64,000 bases of DNA from Umbelopsis isabellina (lineage: Eukaryota > Mucoromycota > Umbelopsidomycetes > Umbelopsidales > Umbelopsidaceae), in the NCBI GenBank assembly GCA_016758905.1, contig JAEPQZ010000005.1:806001-870000 (forward strand), in the 5' to 3' direction. The position numbers and the translations under genes are program-made. This document shows, one piece after another, positions 9,978 through 20,587 of the stretch (its first letter is position 1; each line of letters starts with the position of its first letter). Below the pieces are notes generated by a model, which did no database searches, was not told the origin of the DNA, and saw only the letters and a program-made list of their open reading frames with translations.

Positions 9978-12466
9978 TGTTGAGTATCTAGAAACTACGG
10001 AATGTGATTCAGCTAATGTAGCTACAACTATGTAGGTTGAGGGAGCTTGTATTGATTGAGTTGAAAGTCACGTGCAGAACAAAAAAGTATAGTTTTTTTA
10101 AATTTTTGAAGATTTGGTGGGGCACACGCCATTGCTGGCTCAAATCATTGGTTTTAAAGGCTGGTGCAAAAAAATCTGACTATCGAATTGCTATCATGAA
10201 TATCTATAAAATATGGTTGATAAAGAAATATGGAAAATTATGATTTCCCATTAGCTTATATCTCAGTCACAAGAGTACTGGCATTGCAAAATCGCAACAC
10301 TGACGAATTGGTCTATATTGCTATGATAGACATCAGCCGTCTCACCACAAGATCAGTCGCTGCCTGCAGTCGAGCGAAGCCCATTGAATCCCAAGAAGGC
10401 AATAAAAATCGATTTTAGTCGGTAGCTGATTGCACAATTGGTGTCCTACTTTACATTGATCTTTACCAGAGTGAGACGGCAGGATTGGTTTTGCATGCTA
10501 ACCATTGTTGCAAGTCTTGTAAAAATTACTCGTGCGCATATTATTACTATGATCTTGTAACACATGCTCATCATCGTATGGCAACTTCTGGTAGTCATAC
10601 TAAGCCAGTTCAAAGGCTGCATCCATACACTACAGTATAAAAGTTAAGAAATGTACGAAATTACTCACGAAATATCGTATATAAGCATATTATCAAATAT
10701 AAGCATATAATTATCTATAATTCACGTTGCATTGTCGTCTAATCCTCAGATTTTAAATGCAATCATCATCGACTAATATGCAAGTCGCCAAGGATGAAAA
10801 ATATTCCTATTTCAGGACAAAATCATCGGTTTGGTTGTCAAATGAAACAGTGCAAATGGCTATGATATGCAACATCCGGACTTAAAGCTAAGAATCTTGT
10901 ACAGGGTATAGAAATCGCTCTATCGCATTTAACAAGCGAATATTATGACTGAAAGGCGCCAATTGTTTTAAGTGGCACAGGATTTACCGTTTAGGGTTTT
11001 TGGCACAGACAGTAGCACTCAAACAAGAACGTGCTTATCTATCTTGGACTATTTTTAAGACGATCTCCAATAAACACCATCTCACAAATATACAAGACAG
11101 ACATGACATAAACTACATTGGTCTGAAATGTGCTGCAATAGTATGAACCTTCTGGTCTGATGTAGATATACTATATACCAATAAGGATGACAGCTGACTA
11201 AGTACCGCCCATGCCCTCCACGGAAAGGAGCATAAAAAGCGATAAAACAGTTGGCGCTTCTTGTTAAATACAAACAAATGTATTCTACTTCCATATGGGG
11301 GGACGAGGGAACACCAAGATATAAGGCCGGAGTGGAATCTAAGCAAAATATGGTTATTGGCAAAAGTTTATAACGTAACGACTTGAAGAAGGAAATATGA
11401 TACTTCCTTACATCCATCAGCATCGAAGTGTAACGGTTATTTTGCATATTACTGCCATTTGGTCAGTGCAGTATTTTTTTTATTGTACAAATTTGACCCG
11501 AAAGTATGTAAGGACGGATACCTTTGGAATGAATCGTAATATAAAGAGATATGTTGTGTAAGCTGGCCATTGACATATGCACTTAATAGAGTCGAGCCCT
11601 TCAAATGATGTTTTGTGGAACTTCCTTTTAGAATTCCCCATACATCGATGTAAAAGAATGGCTTTGCTCATTGGGACAGAACAGCACATGTGCTCTATCA
11701 TTTTTTCCGGTAGAAATGCATCCTCTCATTGGTTGATGACAACCTGTTTGCAGGCAAGATGGATAGCTGAAGATCGCCAAATCTTTATGGCAAAAGAGTG
11801 TTGTACCCATTTTTTGCCAAACCTACCAAGTATGGTGATGACCAAAAAGCCTGCAAGCACAAAAAAAAACAAAAAAAAAAGAGGTAAAAACTCCAAAAAG
11901 GAAGCAAATGACAGCAGCCCAGGATCTTGCGCCGAGTAACATATCATCTTTGCCCCAAAGTTTCTAACGTTCATCTTGTTATCTACCTTGATTCTGTTAA
12001 GTGGTACAAGGAACATGCTTAAATTTCAATTGAAACATGCAGTTACCAAAGATCTTTTTGAAATTGTTAACCCTTAATAACCAAAACATCGGCTATGTTA
12101 GTCTGTACAGCCGGTTGATCATGTCTCTATAAGGTTCTAGAGAGTACCAAATAAACACAGCGCCATAGACCCTAGCTGCACTACCAGTCGTTTTTACAAC
12201 TCGAAAATGCAGAAGTATCATTCATCGACAAGTGACAATGAGTTGTTCCTGGGAGGTTCACTGGCGAAACTTACTTCTTTGACTGTAATTAGACATATAT
12301 ACTTATTCTGACAAAAAGATGAGATGCAGCTTGCTGCCCGTCAATGTAGGTTACAAGGTAATCGGGAGTGTTCCTTCTGGTGTATATTTACTTTCGAACC
12401 AAGATTTTGTGCCCCCCATCACCAAACTTTTTATTTTATTTTTTTGGGTTGTCTATCAAAAAACGA
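9978..12466. other. Long intergenic stretch, no supported gene
   Basis: About 2.5 kb upstream of ISY1. Open frames up to 121 codons occur on both strands (for example 11082-11447 minus and 11577-11939 plus) but overlap each other, lack splice-extended homology and show no recognisable family signature. The stretch contains A/T homopolymers. I see no tRNA, repeat array or transposon ends. Confidence 0.45.
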
Positions 12467-12477
12467 TATATATATAA
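12467..12477 (+). promoter_or_regulatory. TATA element with CT-rich leader
   Basis: TATATATATAA, followed by about 50 bases of almost pure pyrimidine tracts and then an A/C-rich stretch up to an ATG at 12612. This looks like a fungal core promoter, even though no large ORF follows it. Confidence 0.45.
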
Positions 12478-12611
12478 CCCGTCTTCCCTTCTTCACTTTT
12501 TCTCATCTTCTTCTTCTTTTGTAGAGCTTTCAACGCTTCAGTCTTTACACAATTCCTCCTCAATACCAAAGCTTATCACAAACACATTTTCGACCCGTTC
12601 GCACAAGAGGT

Positions 12612-12917
12612 ATGCCGCCCCCGCCCATCAAACCTGTTAACCTTACTGGCGGCCAATGGTAAGAGCTGGATGCAATCCACACATTAAAATGTACACTATA
12701 CATAATCTTGGTGACTAAAAGTATTTCATTATCTCTCTATATAACTTGGCTCAACATAGCGATCATTGTGGACAGGTAAGGCTAACACATTTCATTATAA
12801 CCGAGCCGCAATATGTGGCAGGACCGCCCCGCGGACTTTCCAAATTTGACTGACACTGCGTTTGTAATTTATATAGTGGGGTCACACACGCAAGAGTTGT
12901 TCTCTATTAAGGTCTAA
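12612..12917 (+). CDS. Speculative small spliced ORF, 52 residues, unknown function
   Basis: I do not recognise it. Three pieces, 12612-12658, 12760-12775 (16 bases) and 12822-12917, join in frame through donors GTAAGA and GTAAGG and AG acceptors. They encode MPPPPIKPVNLTGGQ, then CDHCGQ, then DRPADFPNLTDTAFVIYIV and a short tail. The CxxC in CDHCG could bind metal. It is supported by a strong-looking promoter upstream. Against it are the very small middle exon, the short product and the lack of a known family. It could instead be a spliced non-coding transcript. Confidence 0.25.
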
Positions 12918-13852
12918 ATAAACAAGCTCAAGGATATTGCTGGACATGTCCATAACAGTTATTTGCAATTCTCATATATACAAGAACCAAATCCGCAAGT
13001 TATTAAATCAAGCCCAAAGTTTAAAAAAAGTACTACAACTGTAATTTTGTTGGACAGCCAGCTTTTCAAGCTGTGCTAAGGCACTTTACAGATTTGAAAT
13101 AATGTATGATCCGATATACCTTTAATCAAAATATATCCAACGCTAGGCACAATGACATTATACCAAGAATTAACAGATACGCAATAAATGAATATTTTCT
13201 TTAATATTAAAGATATGATAAGGCCCATTTTATCCATTTAATCGACACACAGAGAGTAGTATGCGGCTCTATTGGGAATATTCGAAAGAAGCCATCGTCT
13301 ACTATCAAAAATATAGAAGGAGCATCGTGTCATGATGGTGATCACCCAATTCCAATCTAGTGTCCAATTATACACTTAGAGACTATGTGTGGGGTCAAGC
13401 TTTTCCATACAGAGGGTAAGCCGTTAGTCAGGCACCGATGAACAAAATCATGAATTGAACAGTGCCGTGTTTGCTAAATGAAGCAAAAATTAGACATGAC
13501 GTGTTATACCTTGGACAGGTATTTTTACCATCAAGACCTTTGTACCATTGACCATAATTCTTTTACATATGGGATTGCTCGATGTTAATACCCCAGCAAT
13601 TCCAATGGAATTCGCAGTAATACCCTAGATCATCACATTGACTAATGGGCTTTAATACTCATTATTGTATTTCACGAGAGTGTCAAAGTTCTTCACATGG
13701 CTCTCCCAGGTGTGCACGTGAAGATTTTGAAGAAAGGCTATTGCCATAACGGGAACATTATTTCCTACTAATTGAGGACTATTAAAAGCCTGCTCGAAGT
13801 TCGTCACCTACCTCACTTTTTTGTTGATCAAAACTTGTTTTACATTGCCCAC
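12918..13852. other. Intergenic, promoter side of acyl-CoA oxidase gene
   Basis: AT-rich DNA with no convincing ORF. The last 150 bases before the acyl-CoA oxidase start must hold its promoter. No clear TATA box is seen. Confidence 0.4.
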
Positions 13853-16300
13853 ATGTCCTCTGCAAAAGAAAGAGTCCAAGCTGTCAAGCAGCACCTGTCA
13901 CCAGAGCAGGAAAGAGCTATTGCCGTCTCGTAAGAAACCGAACTCCTAGTTACATCCGCAGGCGGTGCTTTCGGAATTCCTAACCACATGAACACCTGTT
14001 CAATTCTCTTTTGTAGACCAGTTGAGAGTATGAAGGCTGAGAGAGCCAAAGCTGCCTTTAATATTAGAGATATGACATATTTATTGGATGGAGGAAAGTC
14101 AGCTACAGAGGTAAGATACCAAGTGCTACGTGTGTCTCCCTGTCCGAATTACACCCACTGACTCTCCTGGGTTCATCAGACACGAGAACGTATGATGTTG
14201 GAACTAGAGCGCGATCTCGTTTTTCGCATGTATGATTTCCACGATCTTACCAAGGATGAACTTCGCGAAAGAACTATGGAAAAGGTACGAATTGGGAGTG
14301 AAAATGTAACAATGCATGTAGCAAGATGGGAGAGTACTGACCATGCGTATTGTAGTTCCGTAACTTGCTTAACCACTTGACCAATGAGTCTGTCAACACC
14401 TTCAGAAAGCGTATGGAGGTAGTGTCATTGATTGATCCTGGTTTCTGGACCCGCTTCGGAGTTCATTGTAAGTAACTTCCATGTGCTCTGTCAAAATCAT
14501 CTTCACATGGGTTTAATGATTCGGTCACGTTATACAGACGGCTTGTTCTTTGGTGCACTTCAAGGCAGTGCCACCCCTGGCCAATTCAGTCACTGGGCTT
14601 CCAAGGGAGCTGTGTCTCTCAACGGAATGATTGGTTGTTTCGCCATGACTGAAATGGGTCACGGTTCTAACGTCGCCGGTGTTGAGACCACTGCTACTTT
14701 TGATGAAGCTTCTGATCAATTCGTTATTCATACTCCCACTATTACTGCAACCAAGTGGTGGATTGGCGGAGCAGCTCATACTGCTACACACGCCGTTGTA
14801 TTTGCTCAACTCATAGTCGGTGGCAAGCGATATGGTGTCAAGTCCTTTGTTGTTCCCTTAAGAGATCCTACTGATTACTCACTTCTCCCTGGCATCAATA
14901 TTGGTGATATCGGAAAGAAGATGGGTCGTGATGGTATTGATAACGGATACATCACCTTCACTAACGTCCGCATTCCTCGCGGTTATATGTTGATGAAGCA
15001 TACTAAAGTCTCGCGAACCGGTCAAGTCAAAGAACCCAAGTTACAACAATTGACCTATGGTGCATTGTTGCAAGGCCGTGTTGCTATGGTTGTAGACAGT
15101 GGCAACGTAGCCAAGAAGGCTCTTACCATTGCCATTCGATATGCCGCTGTTCGTCGCCAATTCGCCACTAAAGCCAACGAGGGTATTGAAACCAAGTTGT
15201 TGGATTACCCCATCCATCAACGCCGTTTGATGCCCCTTTTGGCTCAAGCATTCGCTATGCATTTCACCGGTACTGAGATGAACACAATGTATCTTCAATT
15301 GATGGACAGGTTGGAAAGTGCTGGCCCTGATGATGATGATCTTCCCGAGGTTTTGGAAAACTTGAAGGAAACACATGCTACCAGTGCTGGCCTCAAGGCT
15401 TTCTGTACCTGGAATTGCCTTAACACCATCGAACAATGCAGACAGGCATGTGGTGGTCACGGTTACTCTGCATACACTGGTCTTGCCGGCATGTATCAAG
15501 ATTTTGCAGTTCAATGTACTTGGGAAGGTGACAACACCATCTTGACCTTGCAAGCTGGAAGATACTTGATCAGCTCTTATCGCGAGGCTCAAGAAGGCAA
15601 GAAACTTGCTGCTGGTGTAAGTTACCTCAACCGCCTCAACGAACTTATTGGCAAGAAGTGCTCTGTCAGCAAGGTCGAAGATGTTGCTACCCTTGACGTC
15701 ATTGCTGAAGCTTGGGATGTTGTCTGTGCCAATGTTGTGCAGCACGCTGGAAAGGAGTTTGAAGAATGTATAAAGAGCGGTATGGAAATAGATGAAGCCT
15801 ATGAGCAGTGCTCACAATCTCGTCTCTATGCTGCCAAGCTTCACTCTTATGGATACTTGTTCAAGCGTTTCGCCGATGGCATTTGCAAGACTCCGGAAGA
15901 ATTGCGAAAGATTTTGCTCCCCGTTTGTCTGCTCTATGGTCTTTACACCGTTGAGGACAATGCTGGTGCCTTCTTGCAATACGAGTACTTCTCACCAGAG
16001 CAAATTAGCTACATCCGTACCAAGGTCAACGAACTTTGCAAGACTGTTCGTGACCAAGCTATTCCCCTAGTCGATTCTTTCAACTACTCTGATTACATTA
16101 TCAACAGCCCTCTTGGTCGCAAGGATGGTAATGTTTATGAACACTACTTCAATCAAGTCAAGCAACAGAACCCTCCACGAGAGCATCCTTACTTTGATCG
16201 CTTGATCAAGCCATTCATTCATCGAAAGCAAGATGAGGATGATTTGGACGACGAAGAAGAAGAAGGTGGTCTTGAGTCTGAGGATGAAGATGACGAGTAA
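13853..16300 (+). CDS. POX1: Peroxisomal acyl-CoA oxidase
   Basis: Flavoenzyme for the first step of peroxisomal beta-oxidation, turning acyl-CoA to trans-2-enoyl-CoA and passing electrons to oxygen to give peroxide. Exons 13853-13929, 14017-14110, 14180-14284, 14356-14467 and 14538-16300 give 716 residues. Family motifs are GCFAMTEMGHGSNV (flavin/substrate region), FVVPLRDP, DNGYITFTNVRIPR and CGGHGYSAYTGL. TWEGDNTILTLQAGRYL carries the catalytic Glu of the family. The protein ends in a strongly acidic tail (DEEEEGGLESEDEDDE) and has no C-terminal PTS1 tripeptide. Known fungal Pox proteins also lack PTS1 and are imported by other routes, so this is not a defect by itself. The large last exon is intron-free and codon use looks like that of a highly expressed gene. 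Confidence 0.96.
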
Positions 16301-16659
16301 ACTTGTGCATAATCTCTTCGATGTTGCAAGAGGTACTCCCTTATAGACACTTTTTGATTTCCTTGCTATATATATCAATTCCTCGATAACTTTCACAAAA
16401 TGTATGGTTTACTACATTTGAATGGGTCACTACTTTAATATTTGCCCTAAACTTGTACGATAGAACTAAATGTTGTTCAAAATGATTCTATATTGTTGCT
16501 GATAAATAAATAACTGACAAAAAAATTGGCCAGAATGTGGATAAATGTAACATTTGTCTAGAGGGGCAAGTCTACTTTGAAGAGAGGAAGGTTGAGAGAG
16601 CGAGGGTGGAAGTGTGAGAGATAGATAGGGGGGGGGGGGAAAAGAAATTGGGAATAGCT
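16301..16659. other. Intergenic, convergent 3' ends
   Basis: 3' flanks of acyl-CoA oxidase (+) and NDH-2 (-). It contains AATAAA-like signals and the poly-G tract listed separately. Confidence 0.5.
16628..16639. repeat. Homopolymer of 12 G (C12 on the NDH-2 mRNA strand)
   Basis: Twelve consecutive G on the plus strand, preceded by a purine-rich GAGAG/GATAG stretch. On the NDH-2 transcript this is a C12 run in the 3' UTR, about 20 bases after the stop codon. Confidence 0.9.
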
Positions 16660-18736
16660 TTATTCTCTGGAGATGTCACGACCCAGGATGTTCTTCTTAA
16701 TCCAGTCAGTGACGACCAACGAACGGTTGCGTCCAGAGAAGAGGTTGGAAAGATAGGCTGAACGCCAGAAAAGGAAGGTAGCAACACCACCAGATGCAAC
16801 ATTACCACCACCGAAGGGCAAATCAGCAATAGCGCGGTCAGATCCGATGTAACTATAACCATAAAATGAATTTGTCAGTGATATTAATTCCTACTGTCAT
16901 ATACTCAACTGCAGTGTTTTCCCCTGTACTTACGCCAATGAACCTTGATGAGAGTATTCGAAAGGCTTGATCATTTGAGCTCTTTGAAGCTTGCGAGCCT
17001 TCTTCTCCTTCTCCTCGACATTCTCGATAGCCTTAACTTCGTCTTCAAGCTTTTCGCGTGCAGCAAGTTGGCCAAAGAGGCGAGCGAGATATTTGCCTTG
17101 TTGGGATGCAACTTGAGCAGTGGGTGCGTATTTGGTGGCAGAAACGTCACCAAGGGCATAGATACCATCAGCTCCCTTCAATTGCAACCAGTCATCAACG
17201 TCCAAACCACGACGAACCTTTTGATGTTCAGGAAGTTTACCCATCAAGTTTCTAATGACGGGACGAACAGTGTTACCAGTAGCCCAGACCAACAAACCGT
17301 ATGGGATGGTGGCGTCGGTGCCATCAGGCTTCTTGACGACAATAGATTTATCTTGTACTTCCTTAACCATAGTTCTGGTGTGAATGGTGATGTTTTGCTC
17401 CTTGAAGGTGCTTTCGGTATAATCAATCAATTGCTTGGAGAAAGCAGGCAAGACATTGGGAAGAGCCTCAACCAAGGTGATTTTAATCTTGTCAGACAAC
17501 TCTGCAATATTAGATATTAGTCCATTTTCCTTGTACGGGATTAAAGTATAATGAAAAGGTGCATACCGGGATACCAAGAGGCGAGATCCTCCTTCAAGAA
17601 ATCATGAAGTTCAGCAGCATATTCAATACCGGTGGGACCACCTCCGACAACAACCATATGCAAAAGACGCTCAATCTCTTCTTCTGCCTGACCAGGGAAG
17701 GCAGCAGTTTCAATACAATCCATCACCTTAGTTCTGATCTTTTGAGCATCCCAAACCTCCTTCAAGAAACAGGCATGCTCCTCAACACCCTTGATACCAA
17801 ATGTTTGGTTGGTAGCACCAGTACCAATCACAAGATAGTCATACTCAAGGGTAGCTTGTGCTGAATCACCCTTAATCTCGGAATTGTCTATTGCATGTGT
17901 TGTGTTAGTGCTCATGTGTCACTAGAGGCTTAGACGATAACGGATTTTGAAGCTTACCAGCAATAGTGACGGTCTTCTTAACGGGGTCGATATCGGTACA
18001 TTCAGCCTCATACACCTTGATTTCACGGGATTTGTGACGAGTGATGAAACGAGTGGGCTCGACGATAGATCTCACGTCAATTGTACCAACAGTACAACTG
18101 GGCAACAAAGGAGTGAACAAGAAGTAGTTGCGGGGAGACACAACCACCTTAAAAGGTATTTAGTACATCGGAATAGCCGAGCTGATTAACTACTATATTG
18201 CGGAACATACCACGTTGTATTCATCGGTATCGATAGACTTCAAGAATGAAGTGGATGCCCAACCACTACCCAAAACAACAATGGTACGCTTGGAGGAGTC
18301 GAAAGGCAGTTGATCAGAAGGATAACGAGACTGATACAAGCCTTCAAATTACAATGGGTCACTTACAATTGCCTCAAAAGCTTTTATCTGTACAGACATC
18401 ATCCTACTTACTGTAAAAACCGTATCCTACAACACCAACGGTACCGTACTTGACCACATTCTTAAATGTACGCCATTTGCTTCGCTTAGGAGCAACACCT
18501 GCCACAGTACCAGCAAAACGTTGTTGGAAGACACGTGGAGTAGTCTTGAGACCGTGTTGAGCAATCCCGTTGCTTGAGACTGCAATGAATCACGGTCAGA
18601 CCCTTGTTAAACTTGTTTATACAGGTACGACAGGTATAACGCCTTTTATGGTATACAGGGAGGATCTCCCAGGCGTACACGTTTTTCATAGGAAATAATT
18701 AAACCTACCGCGGAGGATATGAGTGGCTCTCTGCAT
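16660..18736 (-). CDS. NDE1: Type II (alternative) NADH:ubiquinone oxidoreductase
   Basis: Single-subunit, non-proton-pumping NADH dehydrogenase on the mitochondrial inner membrane that feeds electrons to ubiquinone beside complex I. Exons 18736-18709, 18579-18412, 18341-18211, 18147-17958, 17887-17567, 17501-16934 and 16852-16660 give 532 residues. A mitochondrial-type N-terminus is followed by the first Rossmann motif ([16 protein letters not shown]), [20 protein letters not shown], the second Rossmann motif ([16 protein letters not shown]), and [13 protein letters not shown] with [12 protein letters not shown]. The amphipathic membrane anchor is the C-terminal [21 protein letters not shown]. 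No EF-hand insert is visible. Whether it faces the matrix or the intermembrane space cannot be decided from sequence, so the symbol is provisional. Confidence 0.94.
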
Positions 18737-19005
18737 ATTTGAAACTTGCTATGCTGTGGGGAGGTGAAGACGGACGGACCTGGATGAAAAAACCCAAACA
18801 CGTTTTATCGTATTGGATTCTGGACAAACAAAAAAAAAATTGCTGAAGATTATCAGTGGCGGAATTCTAATCCTTAATAAGGACGAATTTTCCGTTTTAC
18901 TGTGCTCTGCTTACTATTGTTTTTGGAGTTCATGCGTGTGTACTTTATTGTTTGTGAAATGCTCGTGTTTGACGGCATGATTAGCATTTATAAATCATTA
19001 GAGTC

Positions 19006-19934
19006 CTATTTTATGTAAACGCGACCGTTATCGTCTTGAATAAACTTCAGTGCTTCGAAGGCTTCCTTGATATCATCCTTCTTGGCGGTGTTTTTGGGAT
19101 GCGATGCGATTTTCTTGATAACCTTCTTTCGCAAATCTTTGAAAGTTATTTCGGTATCCTGCAAGATGGAGTTAGTCGAGCAAAAACAAATTCCCTGTTA
19201 GATTCACACTGTATTTACCTTTGGTGCCACAGCGGATACAGCTAAGGAGATGTTGTCTTGCATATCACTTGCAAGATCCTTATCATCCCACACCTTGGAC
19301 TTTTTAGACTTTGAGGAAATCTCTTGATCCGTGGTAGGAGATGAATCCGCTGTCTCGTCTTTCTTTCTTTTTTTGTCCTTTTTCTTATCCTTCTTCTTTT
19401 CAGATTTCTCGATTTTATCACCAACCTTCTGCTTCTCTTTGCTTCCATTCACATCGATCTCCTTGTCCTTGTTCTGAAGTTCGGCAATAATGGAATGAGG
19501 TTGTGACTTTGGGGTAGCTTCCTCCTTAGAGCTTTTATTGTCTAGATCCACTACGACTTTCTTTTCCGTTGCATTCTTACCCTATGTAATCCATTAATAT
19601 CGAGGTACGGGTAAACTTTATTTCACGTTAGGTTTGAGACATACCTTCTTCGGACCTTTATACACGGACTTCTCATACTTTTCGGCCTCACTGATACATG
19701 AAGTGTGGGACTTATAGTCCTGATTCTGGAACGTCGTAGAGCAATCTATGCAGGTGAATGTTGCCCAGCATCGTTGTCTGTGTTGATCTAATTTTGGTTT
19801 TTTCACCACATCGCAGCAAGCATCGCACTGAAAACTGTAGGCCAACAGTCAGTATTGTGAGAACAGTGAAAAATTAAACAAACCCCTTTGTATCTTCGGG
19901 TATTATGGTTGTTTTTAGCTTTGTACCTGACCAT
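19006..19934 (-). CDS. LYAR-type C2HC zinc-finger nucleolar protein
   Basis: Homologue of LYAR/UCR-type cell-growth regulators, nucleolar proteins tied to rRNA synthesis and processing. Exons 19934-19927 (8 bases), 19834-19645, 19581-19219 and 19158-19006 give 237 residues. The N-terminal region reads MVSFQCDACCDVVKKPKLDQH, then CWATFTCIDCSTTF and YKSHTSCISEAEKYEKSVYKG, which is the paired LYAR zinc finger. The middle is Lys/Glu-rich, with a KKDKKKDKKRKKDE nuclear/nucleolar localisation-like run. The C-terminus (FKDLRKKVIKKIASHP...LKFIQDDNGRVYIK) is the winged-helix-like tail found in many fungal LYAR proteins. The first exon encodes only two and two-thirds codons and was placed from the conserved MV start and splice phase. 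Confidence 0.88.
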
Positions 19935-20587
19935 TTTGTTGAGTGACGAGATTGTTGATCTCGAATATTACTTTTTTTTTTTAATTTTTTCGGTCGTGAG
20001 GACTTGAGTGTGACTGCATTTTTTGACAGATGGGATAACTTATTTCCCTAACTAATGCCAATGTCGGGCTACTGACAGATAGAGTAAGATGTTTAGCAGT
20101 GGCCAGACCTTGGACGAACTACACAGGGGTTTAAAAGTTGAGACCAAACCGTTTCGATTTACCCGCTGGAGAAGACCTTTTCTGCCGATTTCCTTGACAG
20201 TATCAGGCCACATTTCATTCATTAGATTTTTCCCTTTTTTGGTCATGCACGTGACAGACATTGTTCTTTTTTGCAACGAGAACTATCGGTTTCATGACTG
20301 AGAACATTCGATTTATTGTTGCAGACATCTGTAAACCATACGATTGGATATATTTGTTCTATTTATTTTGCTTTTTGGGATGATGGTTACGAGCTATTGG
20401 GTTTTCGGTCTTTGAACTCCTGCTCTTCTTTTACATTCTGTTAACTCGTTCTAAATCGGTGTTGTCTGATTTACAAGCGTTTGCCCCAACTTTCATACCT
20501 GTTGCCTCTTTTCTCTCATTTTTATACTTTCTTGTTCAAAGAAACTTTCAGCTCTGTCGTAGGCTGATTGTTGTCATATAAACATCA
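19935..20587. other. Divergent intergenic region LYAR / histidine kinase
   Basis: 653 bases containing both promoters. There are T-rich runs just upstream of the kinase start, no TATA box that I trust, and no additional gene. Confidence 0.5.

Noticed and set aside
9978-12016. Open frames of 60-121 codons on both strands
   Set aside because: Mutually overlapping, no family signature, no frame-consistent splicing partners; hydrophobic runs come from poly-T/poly-A tracts.
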